Translations under genes and position numbers: made by a program | Assembly: GCA_003255025.1 (NCBI GenBank) | Contig: QANY01000156.1 | Location: 955,639 to 1,019,638 of the forward strand | DNA length: 64,000 nt | Reading direction: 5' to 3' | Source: Datisca glomerata | Taxonomy: Eukaryota > Streptophyta > Magnoliopsida > Cucurbitales > Datiscaceae | The notes under the pieces: generated by a model | Databases searched by the model: none | What the model was told of the DNA's origin: nothing | What the model saw: the letters and a program-made list of their open reading frames with translations, nothing else | Part shown: positions 21,540 through 33,630 of the stretch, piece after piece | Layout of the letters: each line of letters opens with the position of its first letter | How positions within the stretch are numbered: position 1 is the first letter of the stretch

Positions 21540-21761
21540 TATGTTGGATAAAAGAAAAATTGGAAAAGATATAGAGAAGAGAGTAAGGAGGAATCTTGGA
21601 GAAGATAGAATGAATCTTGATGTTATTCATTCATCATAATAATTACAACAATGTTCAAGTATTTATATATACTCGGTCAAGTATGAGTTTAACAGAAATA
21701 ATTATAACAGAAAAATTAGCTTAGGTAAACAAAGTCTCAAACTTTATAATATCATCTAACA
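21540..21761 (-). repeat. 5' LTR of the copia element
   Basis: Pairs with 17846-18069. The interior side goes almost directly into gag, so a leader and primer-binding site have been lost or are degenerate. Confidence 0.78.
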
Positions 21762-23229
21762 TTATTAACCTTGAGTAATATCTTGTTATTTTAATTCTAA
21801 AAAATTTCTTTCGGAAAACAGGGTTCTGTCAATAAAATTCTAGTAATGTATGCGTTTGAAAATAAATCTACTTTTTCATATGGTAAAGGATTCAATTAGA
21901 GTGTAGGTTTATTCTTGTAACTTCATTCAACACTTTTTAACATTACACATAAATCTTTTTTAATTTAATATATATGCTCTATTCTCCCTTCAACTATTTT
22001 TAAGTTTTTCATATCCGAATTTATAATTTTGAGTAGACACTTTTGTTCTTAAGAGAATTTGTTAATAAAACAAACAATACTAAAATAGTGCCAACAAAAA
22101 AAATAAGAATAAATATATTTTTCAAGAATAATCGAATTAAAAGTATATATAAGAAACGATAAAACCTTATATTTATAATTGGGGTTAAATTTGAAGTCAC
22201 ACGTGTACTTTGGATGTTTTTGCCATCACACCCATGCACAATTTTTAGCAAATTAGTCCTTAAAGTAAGTTTATAATATTTTGTTACTAAACCCCCTCTT
22301 ACTCAGAATCTGTTAAATGTACTGTGTAATTAAAGATTCTCAACATTAAAAAATCATTTAGTTATTTCAAAAACCATTTGAATAAAAAATCACTAAAAGT
22401 ATTTGGAAGTTATACAGAAAATTGAGAAGCCTTCAACTCTTTTTGGGTAAAAGAACTCACAATTACATATCAGCCAAAACTAACTGAGCTGAAAATTTAC
22501 ATAATTTTAAGCACATGAGAAGCTCGTCGAAATATAGTAAGTATGTCGGATAAAGAAACACATGCATGTAAATGGTGTGATTAAAGTACACAAACTAATT
22601 TCACTAAAAATTATAGAGGGGTCTGCTGGCATAACAGTGACACCCAAACTGTAACGAGAGTTTTCACATGTAACCCTTATGCGTGTAAGAATCATTGATC
22701 TGAACTATTAAATAGGAGATTCACATATGAGGAAAAGCACGAATTTTCACAAGTAGAAAAGATACTTGCAACAGAGTAGAATGAGAAATGTAGAGCAAAA
22801 TTGGGAAGAAAACAACAAAACAGTAGAAAATAAAGACGTTAAAGGGTGAAGTGTAATAATGCATACTGTATTGGGTTTTTTGCCAAAACCAAACCACTAG
22901 AAAAGTACAATGCCTAAACTAGACTCAATCTCTAATTTTCACTAATCTAAAGGTCGGCTCACCATCCATTCAAATTAAGAGGGTGCAGTTACTATAATGC
23001 CCTTGCACGAATATCTAATGACAACAAAAAAATAAATAAATCAAATTAGTAACAATGAACTCAGTTTCTCATCTCGTCTTTATTTTAACTTCCTTAACTT
23101 CATTTCGTCTTCAGATTTTGACTTCTTGAACTTCATAATAAGGTAAGTTTCTTCATTCCTCAGTCATTTTAGGATTTCTCTAAATTTCAGATTTCTCTGA
23201 TTTTAGGGTTTCTCTAGTCCGATTTTTAA
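21762..23229. other. AT-rich spacer with a possible foldback element
   Basis: No gene supported. About 22196-22275 and 22560-22660 are imperfect inverted copies (shared words include AATTTTTAG and AAATTAGT with GTGTACTTT), suggesting a foldback MITE of about 470 bp. The rest is low-complexity AT-rich DNA. Confidence 0.4.
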
Positions 23230-23520
23230 ACTAGGATTTTTTCTCTCTACTCGAAGCACAACACCATCTTCAAAATTATTTTGTTTTTCTTGTGTCCAGA
23301 GTCTTGAAGTCTTTTGAAGTTCTCATGATGCATCTTGGAGACTCTAAAAGACATCTTGAAGTGCAATCTGGCTTCAAGATGTATCTTGAAGACTTCAAGA
23401 TGACATGCAATCTTCAAGATGCATCTTGAAGACATCTTGAAGACATCTTGAAGACGTCATGAAGACGTCATGAAGACTTCAAGATATCTTTAAGATGACA
23501 TCTTGAATCTTCATCTTACA
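23230..23520. repeat. Self-complementary CATCTTGAAGAC repeat cluster
   Basis: Over a dozen imperfect copies of CATCTTGAAGAC or its complement GTCTTCAAGATG lie in about 290 bases, many adjacent and in opposite orientation (for example TCTTGAAGACTTCAAGA near 23385). The minus-strand 62-aa ORF is just the repeat translated. Confidence 0.8.
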
Positions 23521-24112
23521 TCTGATCTTAAGTTTTCAAGTGTGTAATTATATTATCTTAAATTTCTACAGGATAGGACTTTCAGCATACAGCTCAGCAA
23601 CATCCATAACATTGAGAAAATTGTGAAATCACGAGTAAATGCCAATTGTAATATCCACTGCATTAAGTAGACTCAAGATCATGGTTGTTAGAATCACGAT
23701 CTGGATCGTACAATATTACGATCCTAAAATTCATAAACAGATCGATCATAATCATGTAGGATCGTGGTAAGATTGTACGATCATCGTGCAAGTGGTGCTA
23801 CTTTATTTTTTAATGAAATCAACCTTAATTTTTCTATCTTAATACTATATCATAAATAGAAAGAAAATATTCAAAGTTAAAACCAGTCATCTTCCTTATC
23901 CTGCAAGAAATTAAACATAAACATGTGTCTAAACAAAAATAAAATCTAAAACACGAACTCCCACTAAACCAACACGTCATCAAATAACATAACATGCATA
24001 TGAGCAGCATCCTCATGAAACACTCTAGGTGATAAATAATTGGTGAGTGGATCCACAATCATAGATATGCTTTAGAGATACCTGGTGACACATAACGACT
24101 CTAAACAATAAC
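23521..24112 (-). pseudogene. Copia RNase H C-terminal relic
   Basis: On the minus strand near 24060-23950 the frame reads IVDPLTNYLSPRVFHEDAAH then VMLFDDVLV and a stop, the typical C-terminus of many copia polyproteins (DPLTKGLPxxxFHEH form). Everything upstream is cut off at the junction with the gypsy 5' LTR fragment near 24112. The following DNA may be its LTR. 23680-23810 also holds a GATCGTACGATC-rich segment. Confidence 0.5.
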
Positions 24113-24938
24113 AAGAAAAATAGTAATTAGTAGACTATGGTTTGTTTTAATTTATTATTTTATATATATTTTTACTTGTTTCACATATCGTTTCATTATT
24201 GTCACTCTACATATTCCTTTTAAATTTATCATATATTTTATCTTCTCTAACCTTTCTTTTCATTATTCTTTCTTTTTCTTTATAGTTGTTATCTCTTCTT
24301 ATTTATCTATGTATTATTGTCTTATCATCATGATTGTGTGTTATTATTGTTTCATCTTTTATCATCAAAATTAATGTTCATAAATTAAAACCATAACAAT
24401 TAGATGTAAATTTTGTTAATTTTATTATTGAGTTTAAACTAAAAAATCCGATGACGAATTTTGGGATTTTTGGGATATCAAATTTCTCGAACCACCGAGG
24501 TGAGAAATTATTTTTTGGATACTGAGAATGACTCCAATAATGCTTTGATTTTAAAAAAATATACATAAAAAACAAAAATAATAATTTTCAATGGTCTTTG
24601 TACCACCCATTAAAGGTAATTTATTTTTCATTTTTATGATGTGAAACGTACCAAATGGGACATTCGAAAATGAATTTCTTTAATCTTATTTATAAATATA
24701 ATTTGGATGGTATTTGATTAAATTTGATAACCATTTTAATAATGGGTGTTGTGGGGTGCTAATACCTTCTTCACACACAAATGACACCCGAACCAACTTT
24801 AAGTTTTCGCAGACCAAAATTTTTATTTTAAAATTGGGAGACCAATCACACTCTTAAATGATTAGTGGCGACTCTGAATTTCTTTCTCCACAAATGATTT
24901 TTTTAATCACCGCTCCGCGTCACATGCACATTGTGACA
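24113..24938 (+). repeat. 5' LTR fragment of the gypsy element
   Basis: Aligns along its length with 36360-37333 of the 3' LTR and ends TTGTGACA just before the primer site. The first ~1.1 kb of the LTR (equivalent of 35222-36360) is missing, replaced by the copia relic. Confidence 0.85.
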
Positions 24939-24940
24939 GC

Positions 24941-24958
24941 TTGGCGACTCCACTGGAG
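24941..24958 (+). other. Primer-binding site of the gypsy element
   Basis: TTGGCGACTCCACTGGAG starts three bases after the LTR end and resembles the tRNA-Arg-type primer site described for Ogre/Tat elements. Confidence 0.7.
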
Positions 24959-25576
24959 ACGTAATTGGTCTAACCATTTTTAGATCGATAGAGAGTCAAG
25001 CCAAAATTTTATCATATGCTATCTTTTTTTTGTGGTTCTTTATTTGTTTATTTGATTCATTATTTTTCTTATTCATGCTTGTAGTTGTATATAGATCATT
25101 TTTTTACGAAGTATTTTTCTTTACATAATTTCTAATTTCACACATATACACTAGCCCTAAACCCCGGATTTCACTTTAGGATTAGCGAGAATGAGTAGTG
25201 GAATGCCTTCATGGAATTTTGGTTCCTGTGCAAACTCATGAAAGTTCTCACTTAAACCGACCTTTTTTGGATACCGTTTGGGGGCCCATGTTACTTCGTT
25301 TGGATAACAGTGTGGACAACTTAAGAGGGTATTAAGATATTTGAGAGCCCAACCACACATGAATTTATTTTTTAGAGCCCACCTCACGACAATATTTGGT
25401 AGAAATAGAGATTCTGCTTTATGGTATCATGGTTAACTTTGTCTTACGTTCTTTAAACATTTCTTTTCTTCCCTATCGTTTCACTTCTGACTTCGTCTTT
25501 CTTTTTTGCATACATGCATCATATTGTGTAATAGGGATTGTAAAAAAGTATTCAATTCATTTATATTTTAGAGATC

Positions 25577-27640
25577 ATGACTTCTACTTCAAGTGTGATA
25601 GAAGATCAAGCTACAATAGCCCAATGGCCAGAGGAAACGCATAAACGAAAAGGAGATTGTCTAAAAAAGGAGGAGGTCGTTCTTCTATCATCAATCACTA
25701 AGATAGAGTTCCCAAACACTAACTTGGAGAGGTTGAAGAAGATATGTGAGGATTTCTCACCGGAGCAAAAAAAATTATTTGTCGGCAAATATGGTCACAT
25801 CACTTATCTTCTGTATATTACAGTGAACGCACCTGTTCTTGATGCTTTAATGCATTTTTTGGGACCCTCTATATAGGTGTTTCACCTTGAGAACAATTGA
25901 TCTTACTCCTACAATTGAAGAATATCAAGCCCTACTAAATGTCCTGCTGCAAAACTCAGATAGAGTTTATAATTATGACAAAAATCTCACATTGAAGAGA
26001 GCTTTATCCAAGCTCTTGGGTACTGTCCATGCATCTGAGATTGAGAAAAAGTTGAAAGTTAAAGGGGATAATGAGTGTGTGCCGCTAGATTATTTGCTAG
26101 ATGTCACCCAAAATGTCTTGAAGGAAGATAAGGGTATGACGCTCTATGCTCTGTATATTTATGGCATCATGTTGTTCCAAAAGATTCAAAGTTATGTGGA
26201 TGATAAAGTGACAAAAATGTTCATGCAAGTTTAACATGTTGTTAACCCTGTTATCTCAATTCTCGCTGAGACTTTTCGTTCCTTAAATCACATCCGAGTG
26301 TTTGGAAAAGGGAAGTTCATCGGCTCACCATCTCTTTTGTGTATTTGGATTCTTAGACATCCAAGATGTCCACCATATTTCAAGTGTCCTCAAGTTATGT
26401 TTTCAAGCCCATGGATGACGATGAGAATTCTCATAGCAGAATTTGGAATGACCAAAAGGAATCTGCAGTGTCTCAAAAAATGGGTGTGGCTCTCATACCT
26501 ATCAAAGTTGAAAAATGAGGATGTTATCTAGAAAGCTCATTGTATGCCATCAACATCGATGATCTATAGATGTGGTGACTTTCAATGGGTCTCGCTCCCA
26601 GGACCATAGGATTGTACTAGTTATGCTCCACTAATAGTGCTCTGTCAATTATACATGAGACAATTTGTCCCTTCCACGCACGCATTGAAAGATATCGAGA
26701 TCAACTATGATTCTCAAGATATTGAACAAAAATTATAGCAGCTGATTAGAGCTTGAAAAATAGCGAGAATGGTGCAAAATGAGAAGATTTGCATGACCTG
26801 TAAAGAGGAGTATGAACCGTGGCTTGATAGTAGAGGAAAAGTTACTATTGGCTTAAAAGTTGAGGATTTACAATCATACAAGTTACTGGAAGCACATTAG
26901 GAGGTTGTTAAAAATGAGAAGCGGAATGAGTTATATGAGGAGCGTCTTGGAAGAAAACAGACGTCTAACAATTGAGGCAAATTTGTTTGACAAACACAAG
27001 ATCGAAGCCGAAAAATAACTTAGAGATTTGAGAAACAAGATTAAGGATGAAAAATATCTGAAGCAAAAAAACTTAGAGTTCGGAATTGAGATTCGCAAAC
27101 TGAACAAAAAATCAGAAAGATGACAGAGGACAATGAGAATTTGTGTGGAGTAATCTATGAACAAGAGGATCGAATCATGAAGTTAGAAAGGAAAAATAAG
27201 CTTGTACAAGAGATTTTAGAAGAGGTGAAAGGCACTTACGTACATCGTTGAGTTAGAAGAACAGTATAACTCATTACGACGAATCGCTGATAATTTACAA
27301 ATTGATTTAGAGAATCAAAAAGTTAGGAAGACCAAGCTAACAAATGATAGTGAAGAACTATTGAAAGTCATTGCAAGCCTTGAGCACCAAGTTAGAGCAT
27401 ATCAGAACGTGGCAAAGAAATTGCAAGAAACAATGATGCTAATGTCTACGCACTGAGATATGATTACCAATTGCTGCAACAAGAGCACGACTTGATTCGT
27501 TGGGTAGGCTGTGGAATGGCTCAAAGGCATGGCTGTGAGAGCAAGCAATTTGGCGGAACAAGCATCATTTTTTAAAGAAAAAAGTGTTTCGCCCATCCAT
27601 CCTAATGGGGAGAACTTGTCTAAATTTTGGGAAGAAATCA
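25577..27640 (+). pseudogene. ORF1 upstream of gag (plant retroelement DUF7745-like)
   Basis: Successive frames resemble a domain common in plant retroelement-derived proteins, which I recall as DUF7745. Landmarks are IEFPNTNLERLKKICEDFSP, FTLRTIDLTPTIEEYQALL, LDYLLDVTQNVLKEDKG, ILAETFRSLNHIR, GKGKFIGSPSLLCIW and YRCGDFQWVSLPGP. A coiled-coil-like, Lys/Glu-rich tail follows to about 27400. At least five stops or frameshifts break it. Its function is unknown. Confidence 0.65.
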
Positions 27641-27944
27641 ACAGAGATTTGGGTCATTTTGGTAGTTTTGTATAAATGCATATCGCGTAGTAGTGTAGTT
27701 GACTTCTACATACTCAAATGTAGTGGATGGCTCTACTAATTGAATGGAATTGAGTACTTTTGGACTTTCATTTTGCACACTATCATTTCCCATGCATAAT
27801 TTTACTTTCATTATTATTATTTCTTCTTCTTCATTAGCAAAATCTACCATCTCATTGCTTTATTTTTATTTATTTTAAGAAAACTTTTCAAAGATAGCCC
27901 GTCAACTCCGACATCCCTATCAAACGTGAGCTCAAGTTAGGATC

Positions 27945-30190
27945 ATGGACGAGCAAGAAAGAGAGCAATCACAAGAGGAAATGAAAGAAGAAATTAGGAA
28001 GTTAAAAGAGAAAATGGCCAGGGTCCTGAAACTCCTCGCCGCTAGTAAGGGAAAGCCTATCTTAAAAATCTGCAAGGGGCTCAATCATCACAAAATCAAC
28101 TGCCAAACAATACTCCACCTTACCCTCATGGGTTCACTCCAACCTGTCAACGTCATCAGCCTGACCACTTTCAACATGCTTCACCACCAGTTAATATCCA
28201 GCACTATCCATTTCTAAATGTCCAGGAAATGATGCAGATAAGAAAAAAATTGGGTACAACCTATACAGGCCATAAACAAGCTTTTACTCCACAAGGAGAA
28301 CTCGCTAATAAGTCAATCATCATACTCGACGTCGATGACCCAAAGGTGCAGAGACCTGTTACCAAACCAAGCGAAGACCCACTGTCAAAAGATAAGCTGG
28401 ACTTTTTAGAGAAGAGATTACGCGTCATTGAAGGGTCATATGTGAATAGAACCATTCATGCCACCCAATCATGTTTGGTCCCAAATGTAACCATCCCACA
28501 CAAATTCAAACTACCTAAGTTTGAAAAATATTATGGTAGTACATGCCTGAGAAGCCACCTTATCATGTACTGATGAGAACTTTTTGATTCATTTCTTTCA
28601 AGATAGCTTGATGGGGCCTACATCTCGTTGGTATATCCAATTGGATAACCAACATATTTGGAGGTGGAAAGATTTAGCTTATGCTTTCCTAAGACAATAC
28701 AAGTACAACATAGACATAGCTCCTAATCGTGTGGATCTACAAATGATGGAGAAAATGCCTACTGAAGGCTTTAAAGAATATGCGCAAAGGTGGAGGAAAT
28801 TAGCTGCTTAGGTACACCTGCCTTATTAGAAAAGGAGATGGCTGTAATGTTCATCAACACGTTAAGATCTCCATTCTATAATAGGATGATTGGAAACACT
28901 CCAAATAACTTCTCTAACATTATAGTGATCGGTGAAAGGAATGAATATGGTGTAAAGAATGGAAGAATTTTGAAAGTATTATCAGATACATCATCCGCAA
29001 AAAAGGGCCACCATTGAAGCGAAAAGAAGGGGATGTACAAATGATCAATTTTGGGTACCTATCACAAGCTGTGAACCCAGGGACACGATATTCAAAGTAT
29101 AATGAAGTGCCCAAATCTACTACGTCATAGGTGGCAAATTCCATACAATTATCACTTTCAATAATCAACATTTCAAAATAACCCAAGACCAGGTTTCTAA
29201 CCACCGACTCACCAGCAGAATGTTGGTCAGCCTCAGAGGAAAAATAAAAATAATCAACGTTTTATCTAGTATGATCCAATCCCTATGTCATATATAGAAC
29301 TCCTCCCACAAGTGATACAGAATAATCAATTGATGTTGATTCCTTATGAACCTTTTCAGCCATCATATCCAAGGTGGTATGATCCGACTACTCGTTGTGA
29401 TTATCATGCCAGGGCAGTGGGACATTCGACTGAGAATTATACGGCATTAAAAGGTAGAGTACAGGCATTGATCCAAGCTAGATGGTTGAATTTCAAAAAG
29501 GCTAATGGGAACCTAGATATCAATTTCATCCCTCTACCAAATCATGGGAATCCTACCGTAAACGTGATTGAAGAATATTTTTCATATGGAAAGAAGGTTG
29601 TGGCAGATGTGAGCACGTCAATAAAAATACTTTTTCATCTTCTTTCTAAAGCAAGGTACATCTACTAGACACGCTCAGAGGATGAAGTCATTTCTAGGAA
29701 GCATATGCATGACTTTGATTATTTGTTTCATAAGAATGTGACGGGGCATATAATTGAGGAATGTGCTGGTTTTAAAATGAAAGTGAAAAAGTTGTTAGAT
29801 GCAAAGACACTTACAATAAGTCATAAAGTAGAAAGGGAATACCATGAAGATGACTCTTTAGTCCTCATGATAACTAAAGAATCCTCTGAAGTTAACGTTG
29901 AAGTGCCGTCCTATATCTCAAAACCTCTCACAATACATTATGAGAAAAGTCATATCGCACCACTACGTCTTATGCTCTGATGCCCATCACCATCCAAATA
30001 ACGGGTGTGTTTGCTTACAAGGATTCAAGAGCAGTACCATGGAGGTACGAATACGAGGTTATTACAAGCAGTAACGACAAAACTCAAGCGCTAAATCTGT
30101 CAGACCTCGATCTCCCCATAACTAATATTTCGAGAGTAGAGCAATACGACATTGAAGATGATATCGCCCAACTTTCAATATCCGCAATCT
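27945..30190 (+). pseudogene. Gypsy gag remnant
   Basis: Begins MDEQEREQSQEEMKEEIRKL, a coiled-coil start. The retrotransposon gag core is at 28584-28800 (GPTSRWYIQLDNQHIWRWKD, then EGFKEYAQRWRKLAA), followed by MFINTLRSPFYNRMIG. A CX2H-type segment CDYHARAVGHSTENY is at 29398. The C-terminal end reads YKDSRAVPWRYEYEV near 30015. It runs through several frames with stops. Confidence 0.8.
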
Positions 30191-30639
30191 AGGGAAAATC
30201 ATCAAGTGCAAGTACAGAGGACTTTGTTTCTCGATACAATTTAGATTATGAGCTTAACAATTGGGATGCACCAAGCTACCAGTGCTTCTTAGAAATTTTC
30301 AAGAGTAATATATTAATGCCAAATATCCAATTATTTTGCCCAATGTCTTAGGAATTTCATTGTTATGGGCCTACATGTTTGTCTGCTTCATGTCATCTCT
30401 TTGAATGAAAGTCTAAAAACTTATTTCGTTTCATTCTGTTAATGATAAATACGATTCTAGTTCTTCTTGTTCTTCATTTTATGTCTACTTTTTTTCCATT
30501 TCTGAAAAGTTGTTCATACTCACACCTTCCGTTCATCCATTAATCTAATTCAGGTTTGAGAACGGTGACTTTGAAAATAATAGCATAAGCAATAACTTCG
30601 ATAATCTCATTCTTAGCGTAGAGTCAGATGAAAGTGACG
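30191..30639 (+). other. Gag-RT junction lacking a recognisable protease
   Basis: A DTG/DNGS-type aspartic protease would be expected between gag and RT. I see none in any plus frame. The stretch is AT-rich with stops, so a deletion is likely. Confidence 0.5.
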
Positions 30640-31847
30640 AGGATAATTTTGAACTATCTCCAGAAATGTTAAAAATGGTAAAAGACGATGATAAAATAAC
30701 TCAACCATATCAAGAGTTAATGGAGGTGATAAATTTGAGATTGGATGGAGAGACGAAAAAGCCAAAATCGGCATTTCTATGGCAAGCGAAAGTAGCCAAC
30801 AATTAATTGACATACTCAAGGAGTATATCGACATCTTTGCATGGTCTTACCAAGATATACCAGGTCTAGACACGGATATTGTGGTTCATCATTTACCACT
30901 TATGCCTGAAAGTAAACCAGTACAATAAAAGTTACAGAAAATGAAACCAGACATGTCAGTACAGATCAAAGAAGAAGTTAAAAAGCAAGTAGATGTGGGT
31001 TTTCTAGAAGTAGCAAAATATCCTGGATGGGTTGCTAACATAGTCTTAGTGCTGAAGGAAAATAGGAAAGTAAGGATGTGCGTCGATTATAGACTTAAAT
31101 CGGGCAAGCCCCAAGGATAATTTTCCATTACCCCATATTGATGTCTTAGTAGATAACACTGCAGGACATTTAACCTTCTCTTTCATGGATGGAGTTTTGG
31201 GGTATAACCAAATAAAAATGGCTCTTGGAGACCGTAAAAAGATCACTTTTATAACTTTATGGGGTACATTTTATTATAAGGTTATTCTATTTAGTCTAAA
31301 GAATGCAAAGGTGACTTATCGACAGGCAACAGTAACTCTGTTTCATGATATGATGCATAAAGAAATCGAAGTGTACGTTGACGATATGATTGCCAAATCT
31401 CGTCAAGGGAAATATCACACTATCACTCTACCGAAACTATTTGAACGGTTGAGAAAGTTCCAGTTAAAGCTTAACTCGATAAAGTGTACATTCGCAGCAT
31501 TTTTAGGGAAAGTACTTGGTTTTGTCGTGAGCAAGGACGGAATAAAAGTTGACCCTGACAACGTTCGAGCCATCATTGATATGCCACCACCTCAAACTCA
31601 AAAGGAAGTTAGAGGTTTCTTGGGAAGATTAAATTACATAGCATGGTTCATGTCACAACTAACTGTAACTTGTGAACCTATCTTTAAACTTATTTGCAAT
31701 AGTGGTACAGAAGGATGGAATGATGATTGCCAAAATGCATTTGAAAATATCAAGCAATACTTACAAAATCCACCTATATTTGTTCGTCCAACTCTAGGGC
31801 ATCCGCTCATTTTGTATCTTACAGTAATAGAAAAATCCATGGGTTGA
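30640..31847 (+). pseudogene. Gypsy reverse transcriptase remnant
   Basis: Upstream block IFAWSYQDIPGLDTDIVVHH near 30835, then VRMCVDYR near 31075, a frameshift, DNFPLPHIDVLVDNTAG, FITLWGTFYYKV, EVYVDDMIAKS with catalytic YVDD at 31374-31385, and RGFLGRLNYIAWFMSQLT. A 220-aa frame (31185-31847) is still open. A TAA in the N-terminal part and the frameshift near 31100 inactivate it. RNase H should follow but is missing. Confidence 0.88.
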
Positions 31848-32069
31848 AGAAGGGCTATAAAAATTGAGAAGCGAGATTTTCCTGCTCAATGTATGAGCAT
31901 TGAAGAAGAGCCAGACACAAGACCATGATATTACGACATCAAGCAGTATATAAAGAACGGGGAATATCCATCCAAAGCTTCTTAGAATGATATACGCACT
32001 ATTAGAAGATTGTCCATGGGTTTCTTCTTGAATGGTGAAAAATAGTCTACAAAAGAAACCATGATATGG

Positions 32070-33630
32070 TGCTCTTAAGGTGTGTTGATGCAAGGGAAGC
32101 AAATAAAATCATAGAGGAAGTTCATGAAGAAATTTGTGGTGTTCATGCTAATGGACATATGATGGCCAAGCAAATCTTGAGAACAGGATATTATTGATTA
32201 ACTCTAGAATCTGACAGCATCAAGTACACCAAGAAATGTCATAAATGTCAAATTTATGCAGATAAAATTCACGTACCCACATCCCCTTTACATGTCATGG
32301 CCGCACCTTGGCCGTTCTCTATGTGAGGTATGGACGTCATTGGTCCCATCACACCAAAAGCCTCTAACGGATGAAGGTGAGTTCTTATTCTAGTATAACC
32401 AGAAGGGTGGTTGTTAAGTTCATTAAAAATGAGATCATTTGCCGATATGGTCTACCTGAAAGGATCATCATAGATATCGCAACGTGCATGCGACGCGAAG
32501 CGGAGATTTAAAAATCATTTTTGAAAAAAAAAAAAGAAATTCGGAGTCGTCATCAATCATTTTAGGGCGTGATTGGTCACCCAATTTTAAAATAAAATAT
32601 TTTGGTCTGTGAAAATTTAGAGTTGGTTCGAGAGTCATTTACATGTCGGGAAGGTGTTGCCCCAGTTGTATGTGGGGAAGGTGTTCCACCTCAATTGGAA
32701 GGATCGTTTCCATGCCATATACCAAAGAGAATGGTATTGCCCCAGTTGATGTTCGGACTGATGTGTGGTACCCTGTAATGCAAACGGGAGCATCTCATGC
32801 CAATCCTTATAAACCACCGTCATCTTCTCTATGATCCTTTTTATGTTCTTATTGGCTGCTTCCACTGCTCCTTTCATTTTCTAACGATAAGGAGATGAAT
32901 TATGATACTTAATTTTGAATTTCTCACATAATTCTTTCGTCATCTTGTTATTTAAATTTGTCCCATTATATGTGGTGATCCTTCCGGGTAGACCATATCG
33001 GCAAATTATTTCCTTTTTAATAAACTTAATAACCACACCTCTAGTTACACTTGAATAAGAACTCGCTTCCACCCATTTGATAAAATAATCTATAGAGACC
33101 AAAATGAAACGATGCCCGTTAGAGGCTTTTGGTGTGATAGGACCAATAACGTCCATGCCCCACATAGAGAACGGCCAAGGCGCGGCCATGACATGTAAAG
33201 GGGATGTGGGTACGTGAATTGTATCCACATAAATTTGACATTTATGACATTTCTTGGCGTACTTGATGCTGTCAGATTCTAAAATTAACCAATAATATCT
33301 TGCTCTCAAGATTTGTGTGGCCATCATATGTAAAGGGCAATTATGTCAAAAAGATTGAATTGCATTATGTAAAGGGCAATTATGTCAAAGAAAAATTATG
33401 CAAGCATATGATAAAAAGTTACATCCCTGATGTTTCCGAGGAGATTTTTGGTGTTGAAAAGGTACTCCCATATCAAAAAGATTATCGTGGGAAATAGATC
33501 CCAAATTATGAAGGACCTTTCATAGTCAAGAAGGATTTCTCGAGAGGAGCTCTCATTCTAACAAATATGGATGGAGATAATTTATCGCACGCAGTTACTT
33601 CGGGTGCACTCAAGAAGTACTTCGTTTGAC
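32070..33630 (+). pseudogene. Gypsy integrase, interrupted
   Basis: Zinc-finger part at 32080-32260: EICGVHANGH with the HHCC histidines, then CHKCQIY. The core start PWPFSM-GMDVIGPI is at 32310-32360 with stops. The frame breaks near 32478. The C-terminal part resumes near 33395 with VLPYQKDYRGK, YEGPFIVKKDFSRGALIL and the terminal GALKKYFV stop near 33628. An inverted copy occupies the gap. Confidence 0.82.
32482..33328 (-). pseudogene. Inverted second integrase fragment fused to an LTR end
   Basis: On the minus strand 33327-32881 reads 148 codons of intact integrase (MMATQILRARYYWLILESDS, CHKCQIYVDTIHV, SMWGMDVIGPITP, YGLPGRITTYNGTN), continuing to EAANKNIKRIIEKM at 32860. At about 32660 it joins abruptly to a gypsy LTR tail (complement of 32490-32640). 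It is better preserved than the plus-strand copy, so it derives from a different element copy. Confidence 0.82.

Larger units (their letters stand above)
17846..21761 (-). mobile_element. Internally deleted Ty1/copia LTR retrotransposon
   Basis: A 3.9-kb minus-strand element. Two direct repeats of 222-224 bp (17846-18069 and 21540-21761) share long identical runs such as GAGAGTAAGGAGGAATCTT and GCTTAGGTAAACAAAGTCTC. Both end, in element orientation, in TGTTAGA. The 5-base word TTATT lies at 17841-17845 and again at 21762-21766, consistent with a target duplication. A polypurine tract reading TTTGAGGGGAA precedes the 3' LTR. The interior carries gag, a short integrase C-terminal piece, RT and RNase H with many stops. 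The integrase core is missing, and so is a normal tRNA-Met primer site next to the 5' LTR. A TIR element is nested at 19928-20281. Confidence 0.85.
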
